Assembly (NCBI GenBank): GCA_001644455.1
Contig: LSTF01000001.1
Span: forward strand, 21,099 to 85,098
Direction of reading: 5' to 3'
DNA: 64,000 nucleotides
Source: Betaproteobacteria bacterium SCGC AG-212-J23
GTDB taxonomy: Bacteria > Pseudomonadota > Gammaproteobacteria > Burkholderiales > SG8-39
The position numbers and the translations under genes are program-made. The notes beneath the pieces are model-generated. The model did not search any database. It was given only the letters and a program-made list of their open reading frames with translations, and was not told the DNA's origin. Shown in pieces: positions 42,839-51,447 of the stretch. Position 1 is the first letter of the stretch. Each line of letters opens with the position of its first letter.

Positions 42839-43390
42839 TCACGGGAGCACATAGAGAAAGACGCATGATCGGCGGTCAAAACCGGCCTTTTCCCCGCCAT
42901 CTCCCGCGATCCCGCGCGCCATCATCCGCGCACCCCGGCTGGCATTGCGGATCTCCGGCATCTGCTCCGCGCTCGCGCCGCGCAGCGAAAGATCGTCGAC
43001 CAGGAGGGTGGTATTTCCGTCGTCCCTGCGCAGCGAGTAGCCGCCCCCGCCGTATTCGAGGCGTCCTTCGACCTGGAGCGTAGTGCCGCGCGTCCCGGCG
43101 TGCTCGGCGGGGGCGATCGTCCAGAGAAGCTGGGGCACCTCGGGCAGGTCGAGCCCGCTCGGCACGCTTTCCTGCAGCGCTTGCAGCGTCGCCAGGCGCT
43201 CGAGGCGCGAGCGGCTCGAGCAAGCGGCGTCCTTGCAAGCGTCGAGGCTTCTCTGCCAGGCCTGCTGGTCGCCTTCCAGGCACGCGGCGTTCTCGGCGAG
43301 AGCGACCTTGGCGCCGAGATAGAAGCGCTCCACCAAGGCCTCGAGATCGGGCTCGACCGCGAGCGCGAGGAGAAGCAGCAGGGCTTTCAT
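42839..43390 (-). CDS. Putative exported LprI-like protein
   Basis: 183 residues from ATG 43390, inside an ATGA overlap with the dinB stop. The first 12 residues are hydrophobic (KALLLLLALAV) and may be a short signal. A Cys-patterned segment (ACLEGDQQAWQRSLDAC, DAACSSRSRLERL) resembles the LprI lysozyme-inhibitor N-terminal domain. The rest is unassigned. Coupling to dinB is unexpected. The call is weak. Confidence 0.5.
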   Translation of the reverse strand: MKALLLLLALAVEPDLEALVERFYLGAKVALAENAACLEGDQQAWQRSLDACKDAACSSRSRLERLATLQALQESVPSGLDLPEVPQLLWTIAPAEHAGTRGTTLQVEGRLEYGGGGYSLRRDDGNTTLLVDDLSLRGASAEQMPEIRNASRGARMMARGIAGDGGEKAGFDRRSCVFLYVLP

Positions 43391-44433
43391 GGCTCCTGGG
43401 TCAGCCCGTGCGCGCCGACGCCGAGCAGGCGCACCGGCCGGCGGTCGGCCTCGGTGCGCTCGAGCAGCATCTGCGCGCGGTTGACGATCTCCGCCTTCGA
43501 GGCGGTGAACGCCTTCGCCGTATGGCTGCGCGTGACGGTGGTGAAGTCGGAATAGCGCACCTTGATGGTGATGGTGCGCGCGCGCAGGCTCTTCGCCGCC
43601 AGGTCCTGCGCCAGCTCGCGGGCGAGGCGGGCGATCTCCTCGTTCGCCTCCGAGAGGGTCTGCAGATCCTTGGCATAGGTGGTCTCGCACGACACCGATT
43701 TCGTCTCGCGGTGCGGCTCGACCGGGCGCGGGTCGTCGCCGTGCGAGAGCTGCACCAGCCATTCGGCGAGGCTGCCGACCGTCTTCGTCAGCAGCTGGAA
43801 GTCGGCGTTGCGCACGTCCACCAGCGTCTTGATGCCGGCGGCATGCAGCTTCTTCGCCGTCACCGGCCCGACGCCCCAGAGCGCCTCGACCGGCAGCTTG
43901 CGCAGGAAGCTCTCGACGCGCTCGGGCGCGATCACCGTCAGGCCGTCGGGCTTCTGCCAGCCCGAGGCGATCTTCGCCAGGAACTTGTTGGGCGCGACCC
44001 CCGCGGATGCGGTCAAGCCCGTTTCATCGAGGATGGTTTTTTTTATTCGCAGGGCGACATCGCGAGCGAGCGGCATTGCCCAGAGGTTCTCCGTGACGTC
44101 GAGATAAGCCTCGTCGAGCGAGAGCGGCTCGACCAGCGGCGTCGCCGAGTGCAGGATCTCCATCACCCGGTCGGACGCCTCGCGATACTTGCCGAAGTCG
44201 GGGCGGACGATGACGAGCTGCGGGCAGAGGCGCACCGCGCGCGACATCGGCATCGCCGAGCGCACGCCGAACTCGCGCGCCTCGTAGCTCGCCGCGGCGA
44301 CCACGCCGCGCGACTCGGGCGAGCCGCCCACCACCACCGGCTTGCCGCGCAGCGCCGGGTCATCGCGCATCTCCACCGACGCGTAGAACGCGTCCATGTC
44401 GATGTGGATGATGCGGCGCGACGGTTCGCTCAA
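43387..44433 (-). CDS. dinB: DNA polymerase IV (Y-family translesion polymerase)
   Basis: 348 residues starting at TTG 44433, in a TTGA overlap with the preceding stop. Catalytic acidic motifs HIDMDAFYASVE and PLSLDEAYLDVTE, the finger region VVVGG...RGVVAAASYEAR, and helix-hairpin-helix LWGVGPVTAKKL are all present. It lacks a C-terminal clamp-binding motif that I can identify and ends in LLGVGAHGL. It bypasses damaged bases in DNA. It is co-translated with a double cNMP-domain protein upstream, which is unusual. Confidence 0.93.
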   Translation of the reverse strand: MSEPSRRIIHIDMDAFYASVEMRDDPALRGKPVVVGGSPESRGVVAAASYEAREFGVRSAMPMSRAVRLCPQLVIVRPDFGKYREASDRVMEILHSATPLVEPLSLDEAYLDVTENLWAMPLARDVALRIKKTILDETGLTASAGVAPNKFLAKIASGWQKPDGLTVIAPERVESFLRKLPVEALWGVGPVTAKKLHAAGIKTLVDVRNADFQLLTKTVGSLAEWLVQLSHGDDPRPVEPHRETKSVSCETTYAKDLQTLSEANEEIARLARELAQDLAAKSLRARTITIKVRYSDFTTVTRSHTAKAFTASKAEIVNRAQMLLERTEADRRPVRLLGVGAHGLTQEP

Positions 44434-45272
44434 TTCAAGTGGGTGGTCAGGAACCGGAGGCGCGCGGCGAGCGCGCTCAAGAGCGTGGACGCGAACTGCG
44501 GGCTGATCTTGACGAGCTGCAGGAACGCCGGCCGGCCGATGGCGAGCAGTTCGCAGTCGGTCTGCGCGGTGGCGCTCGCCAGCCGCGCCGACTCGGTGAC
44601 CAGCGCCGCTTCGCCGAACACCCCGCCCGGCCCGAGCAGCTCGACGATGCGGCCGTCGATCGACACCGCCACCTCGCCCTCGATCACCGCGTACATGCGG
44701 ATCCCGGTCTGGCCCTTGGCGATGATCTGCGCGCCCTGGCGGAAGAAGATCGGCGGGTCGTCGGCCAGGCCGGCGACGAGCTGCTCGAGCTGCTTCTTGT
44801 CGAAGACGATCGCCTCGTCGAAGTCCTCGTCGTGCGCGAGCGCGCCGGATACCGAGAGCTGGGCGATGGTCTCGCGCAGGCGCCGGATCAGCATGCTCAT
44901 CAGCATCAGCGCGAAGCCGGGCTTGTGCGCGAGCGCCGCCTCGAATTCCTCCGGGTCGAGGGCGATGACGCGGCACTCGCTCTTCGCCACCGCGCCGGCG
45001 CTGCGCGGCGCGTGCGCCATCACCGCGATCTCGCCGAAGACCTCGCCCGGCTTCACCGTGCCGATCGGCTGCTTCTTGGCGCGCAGCTCGACCTCGCCCT
45101 TGAGCAGCAGGTACATCTTGCTCTTGCGCAGCAGCGGGATGGCGCGCTCGCTCTCGCTGAAGATCTTCGCGCCCTCGGCGAAGGTCTCGGGCTTGCCCGC
45201 GGACTTGAAGAAATCGAGCGCGACCGCCGGGTCGTAGGCGACCTCGGCTTTTTGCGGGGTCTTCGTTGCCAT
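44430..45272 (-). CDS. Protein with two cyclic-nucleotide-binding domains
   Basis: 280 residues, ATG 45272 after AGAGGAGAC. Two cNMP folds: the first with YLLLKGEVELRAKKQPIG and GEVFGEIAVMAHAPRSAGAVA, the second with YAVIEGEVAVSIDGR and GGVFGEAALVTESARLASATA. The Arg-Ser-Ala / Arg-Leu-Ala phosphate-binding cassettes are typical. No DNA-binding helix-turn-helix follows, so it is a ligand-binding adaptor rather than a Crp-type regulator. It is the first gene of the dinB operon. Confidence 0.82.
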   Translation of the reverse strand: MATKTPQKAEVAYDPAVALDFFKSAGKPETFAEGAKIFSESERAIPLLRKSKMYLLLKGEVELRAKKQPIGTVKPGEVFGEIAVMAHAPRSAGAVAKSECRVIALDPEEFEAALAHKPGFALMLMSMLIRRLRETIAQLSVSGALAHDEDFDEAIVFDKKQLEQLVAGLADDPPIFFRQGAQIIAKGQTGIRMYAVIEGEVAVSIDGRIVELLGPGGVFGEAALVTESARLASATAQTDCELLAIGRPAFLQLVKISPQFASTLLSALAARLRFLTTHLN

Positions 45273-45326
45273 TGCGTCTCCTCTGCGGGCGGCTAAGATG
45301 CCACGAAATTCTGCGCGGAGCCTGAC

Positions 45327-46301
45327 ATGGATCGCAAGATCGGCCTTGAGGAACATTTCGCCATCCCCGACACGCTGAACGACTCGAAGGGGTTCCTCGG
45401 CGACCATGTCTGGCCGGAGCTGGAGAAGCGCCTCCTCGACATGCAGGAGTACCGGCTGTCGCAGATGGACAAGCACGGCATGCAGATGATGATCCTGTCG
45501 CTGAATGCACCCGCGATCCAGGCGATCCCGGACGTGAAAAAGGCCACAGAAACGGCGCGAAAAGCGAACGACTTTCTCGCCGCGGAGGTGAAGAAGCGCC
45601 CGGATCGCTTCCAGGCCTTCGCCGCGCTCGCCATGCAGGACCCCGACGCCGCGACCCGCGAGCTGGTGCGTTGCGTGAAGGACCTGGGCTTCCGCGGCGC
45701 CCTCGTGAACGGATTCTCTTCGATCGAAAAGGAATCCATGGTCTATCTCGACGACCGCCGTTACCAGGGATTCTGGGCCGAGTGCGACAAGCTCGGCGTT
45801 CCCTTCTATCTCCACCCGCGCAACCCGCTGCCGAGCGCTTCGCAGATCTACGAAGGCCATCCCTGGCTGCTCGGCCCGACCTGGGCGTTCGGCCAGGAGA
45901 CCGCGGTGCATGCGCTGCGCCTGATGGCCTCGGGACTCTTCGACCGCCACCCGAAGCTGCAGATCGTCCTCGGCCACCTCGGCGAAGGCCTGCCCTACAG
46001 CATCTGGCGGGTCGACAACCGCAATGCCTGGACCAAGGCGCCGCCGCGCTACCCGGCGAAGAAGAAGCTCGGCGATTACTTCCGCGACAACTTCCACCTC
46101 ACCGTGTCGGGCAACTTCCGCACCCAGACGCTGATCGACGCGATCCTCGAGGTCGGCTCGGACCGCATCCTGTTTTCCACCGACTGGCCGTTCGAGAACG
46201 TCGACCATGCCGCCGACTGGTTCGACGCCTGCCCGATCAGCGAGGCCGACCGGCTGAAGATCGGCCGCACCAACGCCGAGCGGCTGTTCAAGCTACTCTA
46301 G
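45327..46301 (+). CDS. Amidohydrolase-2 family decarboxylase (gamma-resorcylate/ACMSD-like)
   Basis: 324 residues, cytosolic. The N-terminal GLEEHFA (Glu-x-His-type metal site), YLHPRNPLP, LGHLGEGLPY and STDWPFENVDHAADW are characteristic of metal-dependent non-oxidative decarboxylases such as 2,6-dihydroxybenzoate decarboxylase. Substrate likely a hydroxylated aromatic acid. A TAAGAT hexamer (45294-45299) lies 27 bases before the start. It overlaps the convergent LivK-like gene by nine bases. Confidence 0.85.
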   Translation: MDRKIGLEEHFAIPDTLNDSKGFLGDHVWPELEKRLLDMQEYRLSQMDKHGMQMMILSLNAPAIQAIPDVKKATETARKANDFLAAEVKKRPDRFQAFAALAMQDPDAATRELVRCVKDLGFRGALVNGFSSIEKESMVYLDDRRYQGFWAECDKLGVPFYLHPRNPLPSASQIYEGHPWLLGPTWAFGQETAVHALRLMASGLFDRHPKLQIVLGHLGEGLPYSIWRVDNRNAWTKAPPRYPAKKKLGDYFRDNFHLTVSGNFRTQTLIDAILEVGSDRILFSTDWPFENVDHAADWFDACPISEADRLKIGRTNAERLFKLL

Positions 46302-47516
46302 GAATTTCGCGGCAGGAACCTCGCGGCTGAACTGCGGGCCGCTGATGAACTGCTGCGGGTCGTAAGTCCAGAACTGCGACACCTCGGGGTAGGTGGCGAT
46401 GGTGGTGTTCACCAGCTGGCCATCCTTCTTCTCCACCTTGCGGATGTAGATGTTGAGGATCGGCTTGCCGTGCTCGCCAAGCCGGATCGGGCCCATCGGC
46501 CCGTGCTCGAGCTTCACTTCATGCAGCGCACGGATGAAGGCCGGCTTGTCCTCGAACTTTCCCTTGACGCGCTTCAGCGCTTCCTCGAGCCACAGGCCTG
46601 CGGTATAGGTGCCGGCGGTGTAGAACCCAGGCGTCGCCTTGTATTCGCGCTGGATCGACTCGACGAAGCGCTTGTTATCGGCGGTGTTGCGATCGACTGT
46701 GTACCAGCTTGCCGAGTAGACGCCGAGCGCCTCGTCGCCCATGTTCTTGAGGATCCCCTCGTCGACGAAGGTCGGGTTGCCGAAGAGCGGCAGCTTCAGC
46801 CCGTACTCCTTGTAGGCGCGCAGGAAGCGCAGCGGGTTCGAGCCGGCGAAGCCGGCGTAGACGCCGTCGACGTTGGTCTTCAGCTGGCCGATGAACGAGC
46901 CGTAGTCCGGCACGTTGAGCGGCGGCCAGAGCTTCTGGATCACGCGCCCGCCGGCGTCCTCGAACACCTTGTGGAAGCCGGCCGCGCCCTCGTGGCCGTA
47001 GGTGAAGTCGTCGGCGATCATCGCCACCCGCTTCATGCCGAGCTTCTTCGCCGCGTAGTCGCCCAGCGCGTACATCGGCTGCGCCGCGGTGCCGTAGACG
47101 TGGATCACGTATTCGCTCTTCTTCTGCTGCGCGAGGTCGTTCTGCGCCGCCGAGGTCGGCGTGATGAGCGGCGTCTTCGAGGTCAGCATGTACTCGTCGA
47201 TCGCCAGGGCCTCGAAGGTGGCGAGCGGGCCGATCACCACCGCCACCCGGTCGCGCTCGACCAGCTCCTGGGTCTTGGTCTTGGCCTGCGCGGGCTGGCC
47301 GGCGGTGTCGGCGAAGATGATCTCGACCTTGCGGCCGGCGAGGGTGTTGTTGCGCTCCTTGAGCAGCAGGTTGATGCCTTCTTCCATCTGCCGGCCGCCG
47401 GCGGCGAGCGGACCTGTCCGCACCGTCAGGAAGCCGATGCGCAGGGGCTCCTGCGCCTGGGTCTGTTGCACCGCGGAGAAGAACAAGGCAAGCGCAGCGA
47501 AAGCGAAGCGAACCAT
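46293..47516 (-). CDS. LivK-like periplasmic binding protein
   Basis: 407 residues with a signal peptide (cleavage near TQA-QE). RIGFLTVRTGPLAAGGRQMEEG and SKTPLITPTSAAQNDL match Peripla_BP_6. A strong GGAGGGAG site precedes the ATG. No Liv permease is adjacent, so it may share the LivGFHM machine at 26272-29467 or serve another system. Its position beside an aromatic decarboxylase hints at an aromatic acid ligand; that is inference. Confidence 0.87.
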   Translation of the reverse strand: MVRFAFAALALFFSAVQQTQAQEPLRIGFLTVRTGPLAAGGRQMEEGINLLLKERNNTLAGRKVEIIFADTAGQPAQAKTKTQELVERDRVAVVIGPLATFEALAIDEYMLTSKTPLITPTSAAQNDLAQQKKSEYVIHVYGTAAQPMYALGDYAAKKLGMKRVAMIADDFTYGHEGAAGFHKVFEDAGGRVIQKLWPPLNVPDYGSFIGQLKTNVDGVYAGFAGSNPLRFLRAYKEYGLKLPLFGNPTFVDEGILKNMGDEALGVYSASWYTVDRNTADNKRFVESIQREYKATPGFYTAGTYTAGLWLEEALKRVKGKFEDKPAFIRALHEVKLEHGPMGPIRLGEHGKPILNIYIRKVEKKDGQLVNTTIATYPEVSQFWTYDPQQFISGPQFSREVPAAKFLE

Positions 47517-47568
47517 GGTTATTTACTCCCTCCTCTTGTGAGTACCATAGCAGAACAGAGGAGAAACC

Positions 47569-48264
47569 ATGAGATTCCATTGGCTCGCAGCTCTCGTTGG
47601 CCTGCATGCGTCCGGAGCGCTCGCCCAGGCTCCCGCAACCCCGCCGCCGCCGGTTCCCGCCGACGTGAGTCCGCTCTACGTCGTCACGTACGTCGAGCTC
47701 AAGCCCACGGCGCGTAGCGACGGCACCGCGGTCCTGAAGTCCTGGCGCGATGCGCAGCGCAAGGCCGAAGGCAACCTGCGCGCCGAAATCGTCCACCACA
47801 CGACCCGGCCCGGGCAGTTCGTCGTCATCGCCGCCTGGCAGAACAAGGCGGCGTTCGACGCTCACGCGGCCGCAGGGCAGTCGTTCCGCGACAAGCTCCA
47901 GGAACTGCGCAATGCGCCCGCCGATGACCGGTTCCACAACGCGCTCTCGGTCGGCAAGCTCGAGGCGGCACGCGGTGCGCTCGTGGTCGTCACGCACGTC
48001 GACGTGATCCCGCCCCGCCGCGAGGACGCGGTCGTGGCGCTCAAGGCGCTGGGCGAGGCGAACCGCGCTGCGGACGGAAACGTGCGCTACGAGGTGGTGC
48101 AGCAGACCAACCGGCCGAACCACTTCACCGTGGTCGAGACCTGGCGCTCGCGCCAGGCGTACGACGCGAACAGCATGTCCGCGCATCAGCGCGAGTTCCG
48201 CGACAAGCTGGCGCAGATGACCGGGGCACTGTACGACGAGCGCCTGTACGAAAGCATCGACTAG
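47569..48264 (+). CDS. Exported protein with two ABM (antibiotic biosynthesis monooxygenase) domains
   Basis: 231 residues. Signal peptide (cleavage near ALA-QA), then two ABM ferredoxin-like repeats: YVVTYVELKPTARSDGTAVL...FVVIAAWQNKAAFDAHAAA and VVVTHVDVIPPRREDAVVAL...FTVVETWRSRQAYDANSMS. ABM domains dimerise to form cofactor-free oxygenases; a tandem exported copy may be a self-contained dimer. It is the first gene of a cluster with the Tat-exported TPP enzyme and cytochrome c. Confidence 0.85.
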   Translation: MRFHWLAALVGLHASGALAQAPATPPPPVPADVSPLYVVTYVELKPTARSDGTAVLKSWRDAQRKAEGNLRAEIVHHTTRPGQFVVIAAWQNKAAFDAHAAAGQSFRDKLQELRNAPADDRFHNALSVGKLEAARGALVVVTHVDVIPPRREDAVVALKALGEANRAADGNVRYEVVQQTNRPNHFTVVETWRSRQAYDANSMSAHQREFRDKLAQMTGALYDERLYESID

Positions 48265-48276
48265 CCGAGGCAAGCC

Positions 48277-50133
48277 ATGGACAACGAAGCCCGCCGTTCC
48301 TTCCTGAAGGGCGCGGCGGCGATCGGCAGCACGCTCGCCGCCAATAGCGTCGTCGCCCAGTCCTCCGGCGCTGAAAAAGAGAAGAAGAGCAAGGCGGCCG
48401 GCGTGGCCAAGACCATCGCCCGGCCGGGCTCGGACTTCATGGTCGACGTGATCCGCTCGCTCGGCATCGACTACATCGCTTCCAACCCGGCGTCGAGCTT
48501 CCGCTCGCTGCACGAGTCGATCGTCAACTACGGCGGCAACCGCAAGCCGGAGTTCATCACCTGCATGCACGAGGAATCGTCGGTGGCGATCGCCCACGGC
48601 TACTACAAGGCCGCGGGCAAGCCGATGGCGATGCTCGCCCACGGCTCGGTCGGCATCCAGCACGCGGCGATGGCGGTCTATAACGCCTGGTGCGATCGCG
48701 TGCCGGTGGTGCTGATGGGCGGCAATTTCATGGACGCGGCGCAGCGCCGGCCGGGCGTGGAATGGGCGCATTGCTCGCAGAACCCGGCCGCGCTCTTGCG
48801 CGACTACATCAAGTGGGACGACCAGCCGGCGTCGCTGCAGCATTTCGCCGAGTCGACGGTGCGCGCCTACAAGATGGCGATGACCCCGCCGATGGAGCCG
48901 GTGATGATCGTCGCCGACGGCATGCTGCAGGAGGAGCCGATCGAGGACGAGAAGGGCCTGTCGATCCCGAAGCTCGCCCTCTCCGCGCCGCCGCAGGGCG
49001 AGTCGGGGGCCGTGCGCGAGGCGGCAAAAATACTTTCATCTCATGAAAATGTCGTGATCATCTGCGAGCGGGTGGCGCGCAACCAGGAGGGCGTGAAGCT
49101 GATGGTCGAGCTCGCCGAGGCGCTGAACGCGCCGGTGGTGGATCTCCTCGGCCGCATGAACTTCCCCACCACGCACTACCTCTGCCGCTCGAGCGACGGG
49201 CGGGCGCTGGTGCGCGACGCCGACGCGATCCTGTTCCTCGAGGTCGCCGATCCCTGGGGCCAGCTGAACAGCATCAGCGACCCGCACCACGAATACCGGC
49301 GCGTCGCCAAGGCGGACGTGAAGACCGTCCACGTCACGCTCGCCGACCAGCTGATGAAGTCGAACTACCAGGACATGCAGCGCTTCTGCCCGGTCGACAT
49401 CTCGATCAGCGCCGACTGCCAGGCGACCCTTCCGTCTTTGATCGAAGCCATCCGGAAAATTGGCAACCCGAAATTCGGAAAGACCGAAGCGCTGCGCAAG
49501 GAATACCTGCAGATGAAGGCGCGCACGCGCGAGGCGGCGGCGCTCGCCTGGGACGCGAGCCCGGTCTCCACCGCGCGCCTGCACGCCGAGCTGTGGAACG
49601 TGCTGAAGAACGAGAACTGGTGCCTCGCCGAGTCGCGCAACGGCTCATGGGCCGCGCGCCTCTGGCCGGCGACGCAGCACCACAACTTCCTCGGCCAGTC
49701 GGGCGGCGCGGGCGTCGGCTACATCGCGCCGGCGGCGGTCGGCGCGGCGCTCGCCAACAAGGACAAGGGCATCGTCACCGCGGTGGTGCAGCCCGACGGC
49801 GACCTGATGTACGCCCCCGGCGTGCTCTGGACCGCGGCGCACCACCGGATTCCGCTCCTCTCGGTGATGCACAACAACCGCGCCTACCACCAGGAAGTGA
49901 TGCACCTGCAGAAGATGGCCGGCCTGCACAACCGGCGCATGGACACGGCGCGCATCGGCACCGCCATCGAGGACCCGAACATCGACTACGCCAAGCTCGC
50001 CCAGGCGCAGGGCGTCTGGGCCGAGGGACCGATCACCGATCCGGCGAAGATCGGCCCGGCGCTGCAGCGCGCGCTCGCGGTGGTGAAGAAAGGCGAGCCG
50101 GCGCTGGTCGACGTGGTGACACAGGGGCGCTGA
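48277..50133 (+). CDS. Tat-exported thiamine-pyrophosphate-dependent enzyme (acetolactate-synthase/benzoylformate-decarboxylase fold)
   Basis: 618 residues. A twin-arginine leader EARRSFLKGAAAIG with cleavage near VVAQ-SS is followed by a full TPP-enzyme fold: catalytic Glu in CMHEESSVAIAHGY, a central domain, and the TPP site QPDGDLMYAPGVLW ... HNNRAYH (the GDG...NN element). Most enzymes of this fold are cytosolic, so export is notable; the holoenzyme would be folded before Tat transport. The next gene, one base away, encodes a small cytochrome c that could take electrons from an oxidative TPP reaction. Confidence 0.85.
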   Translation: MDNEARRSFLKGAAAIGSTLAANSVVAQSSGAEKEKKSKAAGVAKTIARPGSDFMVDVIRSLGIDYIASNPASSFRSLHESIVNYGGNRKPEFITCMHEESSVAIAHGYYKAAGKPMAMLAHGSVGIQHAAMAVYNAWCDRVPVVLMGGNFMDAAQRRPGVEWAHCSQNPAALLRDYIKWDDQPASLQHFAESTVRAYKMAMTPPMEPVMIVADGMLQEEPIEDEKGLSIPKLALSAPPQGESGAVREAAKILSSHENVVIICERVARNQEGVKLMVELAEALNAPVVDLLGRMNFPTTHYLCRSSDGRALVRDADAILFLEVADPWGQLNSISDPHHEYRRVAKADVKTVHVTLADQLMKSNYQDMQRFCPVDISISADCQATLPSLIEAIRKIGNPKFGKTEALRKEYLQMKARTREAAALAWDASPVSTARLHAELWNVLKNENWCLAESRNGSWAARLWPATQHHNFLGQSGGAGVGYIAPAAVGAALANKDKGIVTAVVQPDGDLMYAPGVLWTAAHHRIPLLSVMHNNRAYHQEVMHLQKMAGLHNRRMDTARIGTAIEDPNIDYAKLAQAQGVWAEGPITDPAKIGPALQRALAVVKKGEPALVDVVTQGR

Positions 50134-50134
50134 C

Positions 50135-50464
50135 ATGAAATGGGTTTTCGTCCTGTTCGTCGGCACTGCTTTTTCGCAAGACGGCGACGTGAAGCGCGGC
50201 CAGGCCGCATTCCTGAAATATCAGTGCTACACCTGCCATGGAACGGTCGGGCAGGGCGCTGAGCGCGGCGCGGGGCCGAAGCTCGCGCCCAACCCTTTTC
50301 CGTGGGCGGGATTCCAGTTCCAGGTGCGCACGCCGCGGCAGGACATGCCGGCGTACCGCCGGGAACATTTGCCCGACCAGGACCTTGCAGATATTTACGC
50401 TTACGTGCGCTCCATCAAGCCGTCGCCGTCGGCGAGCGCGATTCCCCTGTTGAAAATCGACTGA
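50135..50464 (+). CDS. Periplasmic mono-haem cytochrome c
   Basis: 109 residues. Short signal (VFVLFVGTAFSQD), haem motif CYTCH (Cys 31, Cys 34, His 35) and a likely Met ligand in QDMPAYRREHL. The closing DLADIYAYVRSIK is typical of class I cytochromes. It begins one base after the TPP enzyme stop, so it is very probably its electron acceptor partner. Confidence 0.9.
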   Translation: MKWVFVLFVGTAFSQDGDVKRGQAAFLKYQCYTCHGTVGQGAERGAGPKLAPNPFPWAGFQFQVRTPRQDMPAYRREHLPDQDLADIYAYVRSIKPSPSASAIPLLKID

Positions 50465-50507
50465 TCTGACAGATCCTCACGGCGGCGCCCGCGGCTTTCG
50501 CTAGGGT

Positions 50508-50864
50508 GTGGCCGTGGGCTACCGGATCGAATACGCAGTGCGCGGCGGCACGATGCAGGCCCGGGTTTCGGGCAAATCCTCGCTCGGCCACGCGACGCGC
50601 ATCGCGCGCGACATCGCCGAGGAAGCGGCGCGCCGCGCCGTGCGCGACCTGCTCATCGACGTGCGCGGCCTGATGGATCGCGTCGGCACGCTCGGCACCC
50701 TCGCGCTGGGCGCCTGCAGCTCCGCGCCGCGCGTGGCGCTGGTCGACACCAGCGACAACCAGCGCTTCCACATCCTCTCCGAGGGCCTCGCCCGCAGCCG
50801 CGGCTACGCGCTGCGCTGCTTCCACGACCGCGCCTCCGCTATGGCGTGGTTGCTGGAGCGGTAA
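50508..50864 (+). CDS. Small STAS/SpoIIAA-like protein
   Basis: 118 residues starting at GTG 50508 or GTG 50514. GYRIEYAVRGGTMQARVSG, DLLIDVRGLMDRVGT, RVALVDTSDNQRF and the closing MAWLLER give the alternating strand-helix pattern of SpoIIAA/STAS-like proteins. No known function. The 3' end overlaps the membrane protein gene by 26 bases. Confidence 0.5.
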   Translation: MAVGYRIEYAVRGGTMQARVSGKSSLGHATRIARDIAEEAARRAVRDLLIDVRGLMDRVGTLGTLALGACSSAPRVALVDTSDNQRFHILSEGLARSRGYALRCFHDRASAMAWLLER

Positions 50865-51447
50865 GGTCCCGCATCCGCTTCGCGCCGGCGTAGTAGAGCA
50901 GCATCGCCGCGATCTGCACCACGTGGTACAGGTCGTTGTGGTTGAAGTATTCGTGCAGCGCCACCCGCCCGGCCTGAATGCCCGCCGCAATCAGCGACAC
51001 CGCCACGCCGCCGAGGATCCAGCGCGTCGCCGGGTTGTCGAGCCTGAAGAGATGTAGCGCCGCGACCGCGAGCATGGCCGACGCCGTGTCGGCGACGACG
51101 AAGATGAACGCGTCGTGGCCGAGCATCCACGCTTCGTAGGACACGAGCTTCAGCGCCGCGACGACGAGCAGCACGCGGCGCACGCTGCCGGAGGTCGTGG
51201 CGTACGCGCTGCCGGCGAGCATGCCGAAGCTCGCGACGCCGACCGACAGCACCGTCGGCTTCCAGAGCCACTCCCAGCGAAAGCCGTGATACGTGCCACC
51301 GAGCAATGCGCCGAGCGCGAGGGCGACGAACGCCAGCGTCCAGAAGCGGCAAGAAACCGTGGGATTTTTCCTGAGTCGAAAAGCCAGGCAGGCGGTTACG
51401 CCGGCCAGCGCGTAATCCGTGAGCAGTGTGACGGGCTCAGCTACCAA
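50839..51447 (-). CDS. Multi-pass membrane protein of unknown function
   Basis: 202 residues, about six membrane helices, start probably TTG 51447, overlapping the FAD oxidase gene by 11 bases. Contains GGTYHGFRWEW, EAWMLGHDAFIFVVAD and HEYFNHNDLYHVVQI, with His-rich helix ends that recall ceramidase/alkaline-phytoceramidase-like families. That similarity is only suggestive. It is coupled to the FAD oxidase. Confidence 0.65.
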   Translation of the reverse strand: MVAEPVTLLTDYALAGVTACLAFRLRKNPTVSCRFWTLAFVALALGALLGGTYHGFRWEWLWKPTVLSVGVASFGMLAGSAYATTSGSVRRVLLVVAALKLVSYEAWMLGHDAFIFVVADTASAMLAVAALHLFRLDNPATRWILGGVAVSLIAAGIQAGRVALHEYFNHNDLYHVVQIAAMLLYYAGAKRMRDLTAPATTP

